This document shows positions 6,863-15,388 of a stretch of DNA of 64,000 nt, piece by piece. Within the stretch, counting starts at the first letter, position 1, and each line of letters begins with the position of its first letter. The translations under genes and the position numbers were made by a program. The stretch is taken from contig NZ_JOEE01000002.1 in assembly GCF_000720925.1 (NCBI RefSeq), positions 186,001 through 250,000 on the forward strand, read 5' to 3'. The notes under the pieces were generated by a model. It saw only the letters and a list, made by a program, of their open reading frames with translations, did not search any database and was not told where the DNA came from. This stretch comes from Phycicoccus jejuensis (GTDB taxonomy: Bacteria; Actinomycetota; Actinomycetes; Actinomycetales; Dermatophilaceae).

Positions 6863-8703
6863 GCTCACCCCGCCACGCGGACCCCGACCAGCCGACGAGC
6901 CACTCGAGCGCCGGCGGTCCCGGCCGCCACGTCGCCGGCAGCGGCGGCGCCCACGCCGCCGGAGCCACCCGCACCGCGACCGGCGGCGGCCCCGCCGCCC
7001 CCACCGGCGACGGCGCCCTCTCGCACCGCCAGATCGTCACCATCCTCATCGCCCTCATGGCCGGGATGTTCCTGGCCGCCCTCGACCAGACCATCGTCGC
7101 CACCGCCATCCGCACGATCGCCGACGACCTCAAGGGGCTGGACCACCAGGCGTGGGCGACGACGGCGTACCTCATCACGTCGACGATCGTCACGCCGCTG
7201 TACGGCAAGCTCGGTGACATCTACGGCCGCAAGAAGCTGTTCGTCACGGCCATCTCGATCTTCGTCGTGGGCTCGGTCCTGTGCACCCTGTCGACCTCGA
7301 TGACCGGCCTGGCGTTCTTCCGCGCCGTCCAGGGCCTCGGCGCCGGCGGCCTGTTCTCGCTCGCCCTGGCGATCGTCGGCGACATCGTCCCGGCCCGCGA
7401 GCGCGCCAAGTACCAGGGCTACTTCCTCGCGGTCTTCGGCACCTCCTCGGTGCTGGGCCCGGTCATCGGTGGCTTCTTCGCCGGTACCGACGCCATCTTC
7501 GGTGTCACCGGGTGGCGCTGGGTCTTCCTCGTCAACGTGCCGATCGGCATCGTCGCCCTCGCGCTCGTCACCAAGACGCTGCACCTGCGCCACCAGCGCC
7601 TCGACCACCGCATCGACTGGCTCGGCGCCGCGCTCCTGTCCGTCTCGCTCGTGCCGCTGCTGCTCGTCGCCGAGCAGGGCCGCGAGTGGGGCTGGGGCTC
7701 GGGTCGCTCGATCGCCGCCTACGTCGTCGGTGGTGTCGCGGCCGTGCTGTTCCTCCTCCAGGAGAGCCGGATGGACGACGAGGCGATCCTGCCGCTGAAG
7801 ATCTTCCGCAACCGCACCGTCGGGGTGTCCTCGGCCGCCTCGATCATCATCGGCATGGGGATGTTCGGCGGGCTGGCCGCCCTGCCCCTCTACCTGCAGA
7901 TCGTCAAGGGCGCCTCGCCCACCGAGGCCGGCCTGCTGCTCCTGCCGCTGACCCTCGGCATCATGGCCGGGTCGATCTCGTCGGGCCAGATCATCAGCCG
8001 CACGGGGCAGTACCGGCTCTTCCCCGTCACCGGCGCCGTGCTGCTGACCGGCTCGCTGTTCGCGCTGCACTACACCGCGTTCGACACCCCGCTGTGGCAG
8101 ACGATGGTCATCATGGTCTTCTTCGGCCTGGGCCTGGGCTTCAACTTCCAGCCGCTGACCCTCGCCGTGCAGAACGCCGTCCCGCCGCAGCAGATCGGCG
8201 TCGCGACCTCGACCGCCACCTTCACCCGGCAGATCGGCGGCACCATCGGGACCGCGGTCTTCCTCACGGTGCTGTTCTCGCTCGTGCCGGACCGGATCTC
8301 GTCCGCGTTCCGCACCGTGGCCCCCACCGCCGAGTTCCAGAGCGCCCTGCGCGACCCGGCCAACGCGGCCTTCGCGCAGCAGCTCCAGCAGAGCCAGGCC
8401 GGCGGGTCGGCCGCCGCCTCCAGCGGTGTCCTCCAGGACAGCTCGTTCCTCAACGGGCTCGACCCCGCACTGGCCAAGCCGTTCCTCATGGGCTTCTCGG
8501 AGGCGATGGACGTGGTGTTCCTCGTCGGCTCGATCGTCATGGTGCTCGCCGTCGTCGTGCTGGCGTTCCTCCCGCAGGTCGAGCTGCGCAAGGGCTCCGC
8601 CTACACCGAGCGCGCGAACGCCGGGGGCGGGTCGACCGGGGAGGGGCCGCGCACCGGAGCGGCACGCTCCGACGACGCGGCGGTCACGGCACCGGCGAGC
8701 TGA
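6859..8703 (+). CDS. DHA2 family 14-TM multidrug exporter (MFS)
   Basis: A 614-residue drug:proton antiporter of the EmrB/QacA (DHA2) type. A long low-complexity Gly/Ala/His-rich N-terminus (1-55) precedes the first helix. Motif A appears as GKLGDIYGRKKLF, motif C as GTSSVLGPVIGGFF, and LDQTIVATAIRTI, the DHA2 helix 1 signature, is present. A polar insertion near 490-540 and a Gly-rich tail (590-614) are also seen. It is translationally coupled to marR. The substrate is unknown. It converges on the next MFS gene with a 20-bp overlap of the coding ends. Confidence 0.92.
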   Translation: MSSPRHADPDQPTSHSSAGGPGRHVAGSGGAHAAGATRTATGGGPAAPTGDGALSHRQIVTILIALMAGMFLAALDQTIVATAIRTIADDLKGLDHQAWATTAYLITSTIVTPLYGKLGDIYGRKKLFVTAISIFVVGSVLCTLSTSMTGLAFFRAVQGLGAGGLFSLALAIVGDIVPARERAKYQGYFLAVFGTSSVLGPVIGGFFAGTDAIFGVTGWRWVFLVNVPIGIVALALVTKTLHLRHQRLDHRIDWLGAALLSVSLVPLLLVAEQGREWGWGSGRSIAAYVVGGVAAVLFLLQESRMDDEAILPLKIFRNRTVGVSSAASIIIGMGMFGGLAALPLYLQIVKGASPTEAGLLLLPLTLGIMAGSISSGQIISRTGQYRLFPVTGAVLLTGSLFALHYTAFDTPLWQTMVIMVFFGLGLGFNFQPLTLAVQNAVPPQQIGVATSTATFTRQIGGTIGTAVFLTVLFSLVPDRISSAFRTVAPTAEFQSALRDPANAAFAQQLQQSQAGGSAAASSGVLQDSSFLNGLDPALAKPFLMGFSEAMDVVFLVGSIVMVLAVVVLAFLPQVELRKGSAYTERANAGGGSTGEGPRTGAARSDDAAVTAPAS

Positions 8704-9895
8704 CGCGGGCCGCCTCGGCACCCTCGAGGTGCCGACGGCGGACCGCGACGATCGCCAGGGCCAGCGCCCCGGCGAGCACGGGGACGGCGTAGGCGCGCTG
8801 CGGCCCGAGGGCCTCGACGGCCCAGCCGCCGACCGCCGACCCCGCCGAGATGCCGATGAGGATGCCGGTGACCGCGACGGCCATCCCCTCGGTGACGAGG
8901 GCGGCCGGGACGAGACGCTGCGCCAGCGACAGGCTCGTGATGAGCATCGGCGCGGTCGCCGAGCCCGCGACGACCATGACGGCGGTCAGCTGCCACGTGT
9001 TCGCCACGAGGAGCGCCGGGACCTCGAGGACGAGCATCGCCGCGGCGGCGACGAGCAGGCGCTTCGTCAGCGTCGAGCGGAAGGTCCGGGCGCCGAACCA
9101 CAGCCCCGAGAGCGTCGAGCCGACCGCGAAGCCGCCGAGCACGAGGCTCGAGAGGCTGGCGTTGCCGTCGGCCTCGGCGAAGGCCACCGCGACGACCTCG
9201 TTGGCGCCGAAGATCACGCCGGTCATGACGAGCGCGGTCGCGACGACGAGCAGGCCGGGCCGGCGGATCGCGAGCCCGCTCGGCCGGTCGGCGCGGGCCA
9301 CGACCGGCGGCTCGGTCGCCCGGGCGGCGAGGAAGGTGAGGACGCCGACGGTGAAGAGGACCTCGGCGAGGACGAGCCCGGCCTCGGGGAACCACAGCGT
9401 CGAGACCAGCACCGCGATGACCGGACCGATGACGAACGACGCCTCGTCGGCGACCTGCTCGAAGGACATCGCGGTGTGGAGGCGGTCCGGGTCGTCGCGG
9501 AAGATGTGCGCCCACCGGGCGCGCGACATCGGGCCGGGCTCGGGCAGGAACGCGCTGACGCCGTAGAGGACGAAGAGGGTCCAGACCGGCGCACCGAACC
9601 CGGACGCGAGCGCGGTGCCCAGGCCGGCGACCGCCGAGAGCACCATGAAGGGCCGGGCGACCCGGCGCTGGCCGTACTGGTCGATGAGCCGCCCGAGCAC
9701 CGGGCCGGCGACCGCGAGCACCGCGAGCCCGACGGCGCTGACCGCCCCGGCGAGGCCGTAGGAGCCCTGCCGCTCGCTGACCATGACGATGACGGCGACG
9801 CCGAACATCGCGCCGCCGGTGCGGGAGAGGGCGGTCCCGGCGATGAAGGGCAGGGCACCGGGGACGGCGAACAGGGGGCGGTAGGGGGCGAGCAC
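8684..9895 (-). CDS. MFS transporter (12-TM)
   Basis: About 403 residues with 12 hydrophobic segments in two halves. GRLIDQYGQRRVARPF resembles motif A. The family is the MFS_1 type often found in actinobacteria near biosynthetic or resistance genes; the substrate is unknown. I chose the GTG at 9895 (VLAPYRPLFAVPGALPF), which begins at the first amphipathic segment; an ATG at 10051 would add an arginine/proline-rich extension that overlaps repeat E. The gene end overlaps the DHA2 exporter end by 20 bp on the other strand. Confidence 0.85.
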   Translation of the reverse strand: MLAPYRPLFAVPGALPFIAGTALSRTGGAMFGVAVIVMVSERQGSYGLAGAVSAVGLAVLAVAGPVLGRLIDQYGQRRVARPFMVLSAVAGLGTALASGFGAPVWTLFVLYGVSAFLPEPGPMSRARWAHIFRDDPDRLHTAMSFEQVADEASFVIGPVIAVLVSTLWFPEAGLVLAEVLFTVGVLTFLAARATEPPVVARADRPSGLAIRRPGLLVVATALVMTGVIFGANEVVAVAFAEADGNASLSSLVLGGFAVGSTLSGLWFGARTFRSTLTKRLLVAAAAMLVLEVPALLVANTWQLTAVMVVAGSATAPMLITSLSLAQRLVPAALVTEGMAVAVTGILIGISAGSAVGGWAVEALGPQRAYAVPVLAGALALAIVAVRRRHLEGAEAARVSSPVP

Positions 9896-10028
9896 AGGGG
9901 CCTCGTCGGTCGGGCGACCGCCGGGGCACCCGGCCGGGTCGAGCGTTCTGGAACAGGTCGCCTCCAGTGTGCTCCCGGGAGGCGAGAGGCGACAAACCGG
10001 TTCCGGCGTGCGTCGTGGCGCGCTCGAC

Positions 10029-10066
10029 GGCGCAGGAACGGGGGTGATCACCCCACGTCCGACGCC
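10029..10066. repeat. Palindromic repeat family E
   Basis: 38-bp palindrome: GGCGCAGGA ... GGGGTGATCACCCC ... CGACGCC. A second copy in inverse orientation lies at 26815-26852 and matches about 33 of 38 positions. It sits upstream of the MFS gene start. The stretch 9896-10192 contains nothing else except repeat B. Confidence 0.8.
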
Positions 10067-10130
10067 ACGACGGCCGCCACCACCTCGTCCCGACGCCGCC
10101 GCGCCTCACCGCGCCCCGTCCCGGGTCCCG

Positions 10131-10178
10131 GCTACACCGCAGTACGTGTCGCCACAGCAGCACGTACTGCGGTGTAGC
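10131..10178. repeat. Palindromic repeat family B, perfect copy
   Basis: 48 bp with perfect 18-bp arms (GCTACACCGCAGTACGTG and complement) around a 12-nt loop. It lies 15 bp after the stop of the acyl-CoA dehydrogenase gene and could act as its terminator hairpin. Second copy at 25484-25531. Confidence 0.9.
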
Positions 10179-10192
10179 GCGCACCGGTGGGG

Positions 10193-11395
10193 TCAGCGGA
10201 AGGCGGCCTCGCCGGTCAGCGCCTGACCGATGACGAGCGTGTGCATCTCGACGGTGCCCTCGTAGGTCAGCACCGACTCGAGGTTGTTGGCGTGGCGCAT
10301 CACCGGGTACTCGCCGCTGATGCCGTTGCCGCCGAGGATGGTCCGCGCGGTGCGGCAGATCTCGATCGCCTTGGTCACGTTGTTGTACTTGCCGACCGAG
10401 ACCTGCTCCGGCCGCAGCCCGACCGCGTCCTTGCGCCGGCCGAGGTGGAGGGCGAGCAGCCGGCCGAGCTGGAGCTCGGTGGACATGTGCGCGAGCTTGG
10501 CCTGGGTCAGCTGGAAGCCGGCGATCGGCCGGTCGAACTGCGTGCGCTCCATCGAGTAGCGGCGGGCGGAGTCCAGGGCCGAGCGCGCGGCGCCGAGGCA
10601 CCCCCAGACGATGCCGTAGCGGGCCTCGGACAGGCACGACAGCGGCCCCTTGAGGCCGCGCACCTCGGGCAGGACGGCATCGGCCGGCAGGCGCAGCCCG
10701 CTGAAGGTCAGCTCGGCGGTCACGGACGCCCGCAGCGACATCTTGTTCTTGATGACGTGCGCCTCGAACCCCGGCGTGTCCGTCGGGACGACGAAGCCCC
10801 GGATGCCGCCGTGCTCCTCGCCCGCGTTGGCCCAGACGACCGCGACGTCGGCGAGCGTGCCGTTGGTGATCCACATCTTCGAGCCGTCGAGCACCCAGTC
10901 GTCGCCGTCACGGCGGGCGCGCGTGCGCATCGAGGCGGGGTCCGAGCCGTGGTCGGGCTCGGTGAGGCCGAAGCAGCCGATCGCCTCGCCGGCGGCCATC
11001 CGCGGCAGCCACTCCTGCTTGTGCTCCTCGGAGCCGAACGCGTGGATGGCGTACATCGCGAGGCTGCCCTGCACCGAGACCAGCGAGCGGATGCCGGAGT
11101 CGCTCGCCTCGAGCTCGAGGCAGGCCAGGCCGTAGTCGACCGAGGACATCCCGGCACAGCCGTAGCCCTCGAGGTGCATCCCGAGGAGGCCGACCTTGCC
11201 GAACTCGCGGGCCAGCTCGCGCGCGACGGGGAGGTCGCCGGCCTCGTACCAGCCCATGACGTGCGGGTCGACGAGGTCGTCGCAGACCTGCCGGACCGTG
11301 GCCCGGATCGCCTTCTCCTCGTCGGTGAGCATCGAGTCGACGTCGATGACGTCGAGGGGGTCGGAGGGGCGCTTCGGCATCGTCGACGAGCTCAT
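10193..11395 (-). CDS. Acyl-CoA dehydrogenase, glutaryl-CoA dehydrogenase-like
   Basis: A 400-residue flavoenzyme of the acyl-CoA dehydrogenase superfamily. FAD/substrate motifs include CFGLTEPDHGSDP and the MWITNGTLADVAVVWA strand. The catalytic base is Glu379 in TYEGT, and the C-terminal MHTLVIGQALTGEAAF is typical of the glutaryl-CoA dehydrogenase branch. An Arg matching the glutarate-binding Arg is not something I can verify without alignment, so decarboxylating activity is a good but unproven guess. It would act in lysine/tryptophan breakdown. Start chosen at ATG 11395; ATG 11380 is an alternative. The gene appears monocistronic, with repeat B just after it. Confidence 0.88.
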   Translation of the reverse strand: MSSSTMPKRPSDPLDVIDVDSMLTDEEKAIRATVRQVCDDLVDPHVMGWYEAGDLPVARELAREFGKVGLLGMHLEGYGCAGMSSVDYGLACLELEASDSGIRSLVSVQGSLAMYAIHAFGSEEHKQEWLPRMAAGEAIGCFGLTEPDHGSDPASMRTRARRDGDDWVLDGSKMWITNGTLADVAVVWANAGEEHGGIRGFVVPTDTPGFEAHVIKNKMSLRASVTAELTFSGLRLPADAVLPEVRGLKGPLSCLSEARYGIVWGCLGAARSALDSARRYSMERTQFDRPIAGFQLTQAKLAHMSTELQLGRLLALHLGRRKDAVGLRPEQVSVGKYNNVTKAIEICRTARTILGGNGISGEYPVMRHANNLESVLTYEGTVEMHTLVIGQALTGEAAFR

Positions 11396-11453
11396 GGGCC
11401 CATCATGCAGGCTAGCGTTCGGGGATCCCATGACCGATCCTCGGAGGTCGCCC

Positions 11454-12148
11454 GTGCGCATCGTCGGCGCCGCCCTGCCCCGCACCGGGACGATGTCGCT
11501 CAGCCACGCGCTGCGCGAGCTGACCGGTGCACCGTGCTACCACATGACCGAGTGGTTCCAACGGCCCCGGGACTCCCGCACCTGGGCCGCGGCCTTCCGG
11601 GGGGAGGACGTGGACTGGCCGGCCTTCCTCGCCGGGTACGGGGCCGGTGTGGACACCCCGTTCTGCCTGGCCTGGCGCGAGGCCGCCGAGGCCTTCCCCG
11701 ACGCCCCGGTGCTCTCACCCGGCGGACGGACCCCGAGACCTGGTGGGCGTCGATGGATGCGACGGTGCTGCCGAACATCCGGCGGTGGCGGGACCTGGGG
11801 TCGGCCGGCGACCTGCCCGACGACGCCCTGCCGCCGTGGCTCGCCGAGGTCCCGGCCGACGAGCGGCGCGACATGACCGAGGTCATGGCCGTCCTCGGGC
11901 AGCGGATGCTCGGCAGCCCCGAGGCGCTCGACGACGCGGCCACGGCCATGCGCTTCTACGAGGACTGGGGTCGCCAGGTGCGCGAGGAGGTCCCGGCCGA
12001 CCGCCTCGTCGAGTGGCAGCCCGGCGACGGCTGGCAGCCCCTGGCCGACGCCCTCGGGGTCGCCGCGCCCGACGCCCCCTTCCCCAAGGTCAACACCCGC
12101 GAGGAGTTCCTCGCCCGCAGCGCTCCCCCGACCCCGCCGGACGCCTGA
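11454..12148 (+). pseudogene. Sulfotransferase family gene with a one-base frameshift
   Basis: Two adjacent frames together encode one sulfotransferase-like protein. The first (GTG at 11454, GGAGG six bases upstream) reads VRIVGAALPRTGTMSLSHAL, the PAPS-binding 5'-phosphosulfate loop. After PDAPVL at about 11714 the frame is lost. The next frame continues exactly with TRRTDPETWWASMDATVLP and ends at 12148. One missing C near 11712-11716 would restore VLLTRRTDPETWW, as seen in this family. Other frame breaks were not seen. Either the gene is recently broken or the assembly has an error. An in-frame ATG at 11430 is an alternative start; a -10-like TAGCGT lies at 11412. Confidence 0.85.
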
Positions 12149-12250
12149 GCCCGCGCCACCGGTCCGGCGGCGATGTCGAGAACCCGTCGGCGGCTCCGAC
12201 CCAGGGGTGAGCGCGGCCAGAATGGGCCGCACCACACCGAGGAGAGACCG

Positions 12251-12658
12251 ATGGCGAAGTACCTGATGCTCAAGCACTACCGCGGCCCGAAGACCGCGGT
12301 GCACGACGTGCCGATGGACCGGTGGACGCCCGAGGAGGTCGACGCGCACGTGCGCTTCATGGACGACCTCGCCGACGAGCTGCGCGAGAGCGGCGAGTTC
12401 GTCGACGCGCAGGCGCTCTCGCCGGGCGGCACGTGGGTCCGGTTCGACGGCGAGGGCCGGCCACCGGTCGTCGACGGGCCGTTCGCCGAGACCAAGGACC
12501 TCATCGCCGGATGGATGGTCATCGACGTCGAGTCCGAGGAGCGCGCCCTCGAGGTCGCGTCCGTCCTGTCGTCGGCGCCGGGCGCGGGCGGCGTCCCGAT
12601 CGGCGAGTGGCTCGAGCTGCGGCCGTTCCTCGACGACCGGCCCAACGCCGTCGAGTGA
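12251..12658 (+). CDS. YCII-related DGPF-domain protein
   Basis: A 135-residue protein of the YCII/DGPF family (PF03795). The defining DGPF motif is present in PPVVDGPFAETKDLIAGW, followed by strands ending in IGEWLELRPFL. It is preceded by a GAGGAGAG ribosome site. Function is unknown; family members form ferredoxin-like dimers. The stop overlaps the GTG of the ECF sigma gene (GTGA), a pairing that is the hallmark of ECF42 loci, so the protein probably belongs to the sigma factor's signalling or target set. Confidence 0.9.
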   Translation: MAKYLMLKHYRGPKTAVHDVPMDRWTPEEVDAHVRFMDDLADELRESGEFVDAQALSPGGTWVRFDGEGRPPVVDGPFAETKDLIAGWMVIDVESEERALEVASVLSSAPGAGGVPIGEWLELRPFLDDRPNAVE

Positions 12659-13812
12659 GCGCGCTCGACCCCACGCTCGTGCGCGAGCTGGCGCCGCAGG
12701 TCATCGGCGTCCTCGTCCGGCGCGGCGCGGACTTCGCGTCGGCCGAGGACGCCGTGCAGGAGGCGTTGCTCGCCGCGCACGAGCAGTGGGGCGAGCAGCC
12801 GCCGCGCGACCCCCGGGCGTGGCTCGTCACGGTCGCGTGGCGGCGGCACGTCGACCTGGTCCGCTCGGACGCCGCGCGCCGGGCCCGGGAGGAGCGGCTC
12901 CACCACAAGCCCCCGCCCGGCCGTGCGGCGGCGTCCGACGACACCCTGTGGCTGTACTTCCTCTGCGCCCACCCGTCGCTGTCACCGTCTGCCGCGACGG
13001 CCCTGACGCTGCGGGCGCTCGGCGGGCTCACGACCCGGCAGATCGCCGAGGCCCACCTCGTGCCCGAGGCGACGATGGCGCAGCGCATCAGCCGGGCCAA
13101 GCGCACCGTGGCCGACGTGCCGCTGGGGGTCCCCGGCGACCTCGCGACCGTGCTCCGGGTGCTCTACCTCGTCTTCAGCGAGGGTTACGCCGGCGAGGTC
13201 GACCTCGCCGCGGAGGCCATCCGGCTGGTGCGGCGGCTCGCGGCGCTGACGGACGAGCCCGAGGTGCGCGGGCTGCTCGCGCTCTTCCTGCTCCACCACT
13301 CCCGGCGGGCGGCGCGACGGGATGCCGAGGGCCGGCTCGTGCCGCTGCCCGAGCAGGACCGCTCGCGCTGGGACCGGCGGCTGGCGGCGGAGGGCATCGA
13401 CCTGCTCCAGGACGCGCTGGCGCGTGACCGGCTCGGGGAGTACCAGGCGCAGGCGGCGGTCGCGGCGCTGCACGCCGACGCGCTGCGGGCCGAGGAGACC
13501 GACTGGGCGCAGGTCGTCGAGTGGTACGACGAGCTCGTCGCGCTGACCGGCAGCCCCGTCCACCGGCTCAACCGGGCGGTCGCGGTCGGTGAGGCGGACG
13601 GCGGGGCCGCCGGCCTCCGGGCCCTGCGCGAGCTCGACCCCTCGCTGCCGCGGTACGCCGCCGTCGCCGCCCACCTCCACGAGCGCGCCGGCGACCTCGC
13701 GGACGCGGCGCGCCTCTCCGCGGAGGCCGCGGCCGCCGCGACGCGCACCGACGAGCGCGACCACCTGACCCGGCAGGCCGCCCGCCTCGCACCCCACCGC
13801 CGCGACCCCTGA
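12655..13812 (+). CDS. ECF sigma factor, ECF42-like with C-terminal TPR-like extension
   Basis: A 385-residue sigma factor. Region 2 (about 1-70) carries FASAEDAVQEALLAAHEQW and PRAWLVTVAWRRHVDLVRSD. Region 4 (110-165) carries LTLRALGGLTTRQIAEAHLV and EATMAQRISRAKR. A helical extension of about 200 residues follows (VEWYDELVALTGSPVHRLNRAVAVGE), as in the ECF42 group, where this TPR-like domain replaces a classical anti-sigma factor and is needed for activity. No anti-sigma gene is adjacent. The GTG start at 12655 lies within the stop of the DGPF gene. The regulon is unknown, but autoregulation is plausible. Confidence 0.88.
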   Translation: MSALDPTLVRELAPQVIGVLVRRGADFASAEDAVQEALLAAHEQWGEQPPRDPRAWLVTVAWRRHVDLVRSDAARRAREERLHHKPPPGRAAASDDTLWLYFLCAHPSLSPSAATALTLRALGGLTTRQIAEAHLVPEATMAQRISRAKRTVADVPLGVPGDLATVLRVLYLVFSEGYAGEVDLAAEAIRLVRRLAALTDEPEVRGLLALFLLHHSRRAARRDAEGRLVPLPEQDRSRWDRRLAAEGIDLLQDALARDRLGEYQAQAAVAALHADALRAEETDWAQVVEWYDELVALTGSPVHRLNRAVAVGEADGGAAGLRALRELDPSLPRYAAVAAHLHERAGDLADAARLSAEAAAAATRTDERDHLTRQAARLAPHRRDP

Positions 13813-13860
13813 CCCGCGGCTCCCGGGCTCCCGGCTCCCCTCCCAGCGCCTCCCTCATCG

Positions 13861-13910
13861 CGAACGGGTGTGAAATCGCCGGGGTCCACCGGCGATTTCA
13901 CACACGTTCG
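13861..13910. repeat. Palindromic repeat family A, copy 1
   Basis: 50 bp with 22-bp arms, nearly perfect (CGAACGGGTGTGAA... and ...TTCACACACGTTCG), and a 6-nt loop. It lies between the convergent sigma factor and unknown-protein genes. Five more copies occur in the window. Confidence 0.9.
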
Positions 13911-13936
13911 GGGAGAAGGAGGGGCGGACGGGTGGG

Positions 13937-15385
13937 TCAGCGGGCGGAGGCTGCGCCGAGCAGGGCCGCGAGCCCGAGCGCGCTGCGCGGGTCGTAGGCC
14001 GTCCGCCACAGGCCGCCGTGGGCCGCGGCGTACGCCTCGTCCTGCCACGGGTGGTCGTGCGCCGGCGAGCCCTGGGCGAGGTCGTGGACGAGCAACGCCG
14101 CCATCAGGGTGTTCGCGGTGCCGGGCTCGAAGACCTCGACCCCGAACCGGTGTGCCCCCGAGTACGCCGCCGCCAGCGCCCGGTTCTTGACGACCGAGCG
14201 CGTGCGGGTCGGCGGCGCGACCTTGAACGACACCGTCGTGCCGGCGGCGCGGGCCGCGGTCGCGCGCCAGCGCTGGATCCGCTTGGCCAGCAGGTAGTTC
14301 GGCCCCTGCTGGAGCACCACGGAGTCGTTGATGCCGGGCTCCGTGCCCGGGACGTAGCTGCGCCGCAGCAGGCGCCCACCCGACAGCGTGCGCAGCGGCA
14401 CCCGCAGGACCTTCGAGGTGCGCCGGGTCGCGTACGCCTCGACGGACGCGTCGACCGCCTCGCCGGGCACCGCGAAGACGTCGGTCGGCGTCGCGAGGAA
14501 GGACAGCGCGGTGTCGGAGCGATGAGCCAGCACGGCCTGCGTCAGCGCGTCGACGGCGGTGCTGACCCGGACGTTGGTCGCGCCGTCGGCATAGACGTAG
14601 TTGCCGAGGACCAGCCGGCCCTCGAGGCCGCCGACCCACGCGGTCGCGTCCGGCAGGTCGTGCAGCAGGTCGACGCCGGCGCGGTGGGCGAGGTCCCCGT
14701 CACCCGGGCGCGCCGGCACGACGAGGGCCCCGGCGAGCCCGCGGGTGTCGTCGAGCAAGCGGGTCCACAGCTCGGGGCGCGGCAGGTCGAGCGCGGCGAC
14801 GGTGGCACCCCAGCGCAGGAGCGAGCGCAGCGGGCCCATCTCGGCCGCGGCCCCGAGGACGACGACCGTGCGCCCGTCGAGCCGCAGCCACTCGGGGTTC
14901 TCGAGGACGGCCGTGACGGCGTCGCGCAGGCTCGGCTCGACGACGTCGGCGTCCACCCACGCGTCGAGCTGGCGGCGCAGGTCGTCCCCGGCGAGCCGGC
15001 GCCCGCGGTAGGGGATGGTGAGCGCGGTGTCGGCGCGGCCGCCGCCGGCCAGCGTCTCGACCCCGGGCGCGGTGCCACCGGCCACGGCCGCCGACAGAGG
15101 CTGCTCCTCGGCGCCGTCGGGGCTCCAGCGCATCCGCTGGTGGACCGACGCGAGCCCCGCCTCCGCGACCGACCGGGCGTCCGAGTAGCTGGGGAGGCCG
15201 GCCTCGACGAGACGGCGGAAGTGGGTGGGATACCCACTGCGCCAGTTGGTCTCGCGCTCGGCCGCGCCGGCGCCGACGGGGTCGACCGGGCGCAGGGCGT
15301 CCGCGACGACCCCGCGGCCGGTGGCCGACGTCGAGCGTCGGTCACCGGCCGTCGGGAAGACGACCCCGTGCTCCCCCGTCGCCAC
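13937..15385 (-). CDS. Unknown actinobacterial protein coupled to the 2-oxoacid dehydrogenase operon
   Basis: A 482-residue protein I cannot assign. The middle part (about 170-205) has a Rossmann-like strand-loop-strand (RTVVVLGAAAEMGPL ... ATVAALDLPRPELW), and the C-terminal third has ARAAGTTVSFKVAPPTRTRSVV. No signal peptide is seen, and hydrophobic stretches are short, so it looks cytosolic. It starts at a GTG three bases after the E2 stop, as the last gene of the BCKDH operon. This placement suggests a role in branched-chain or odd-chain acyl-CoA metabolism, or a dehydrogenase/reductase acting on such products; that is inference only. Confidence 0.75.
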   Translation of the reverse strand: MATGEHGVVFPTAGDRRSTSATGRGVVADALRPVDPVGAGAAERETNWRSGYPTHFRRLVEAGLPSYSDARSVAEAGLASVHQRMRWSPDGAEEQPLSAAVAGGTAPGVETLAGGGRADTALTIPYRGRRLAGDDLRRQLDAWVDADVVEPSLRDAVTAVLENPEWLRLDGRTVVVLGAAAEMGPLRSLLRWGATVAALDLPRPELWTRLLDDTRGLAGALVVPARPGDGDLAHRAGVDLLHDLPDATAWVGGLEGRLVLGNYVYADGATNVRVSTAVDALTQAVLAHRSDTALSFLATPTDVFAVPGEAVDASVEAYATRRTSKVLRVPLRTLSGGRLLRRSYVPGTEPGINDSVVLQQGPNYLLAKRIQRWRATAARAAGTTVSFKVAPPTRTRSVVKNRALAAAYSGAHRFGVEVFEPGTANTLMAALLVHDLAQGSPAHDHPWQDEAYAAAHGGLWRTAYDPRSALGLAALLGAASAR

Positions 15386-15388
15386 GGG

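Noticed and set aside
8684..8703. Frameshift or mis-called ends where the two MFS genes overlap
   Set aside because: Both C-termini are normal in length for their families, and similar short tail-to-tail overlaps occur at 20974-21007 and 61212-61227.
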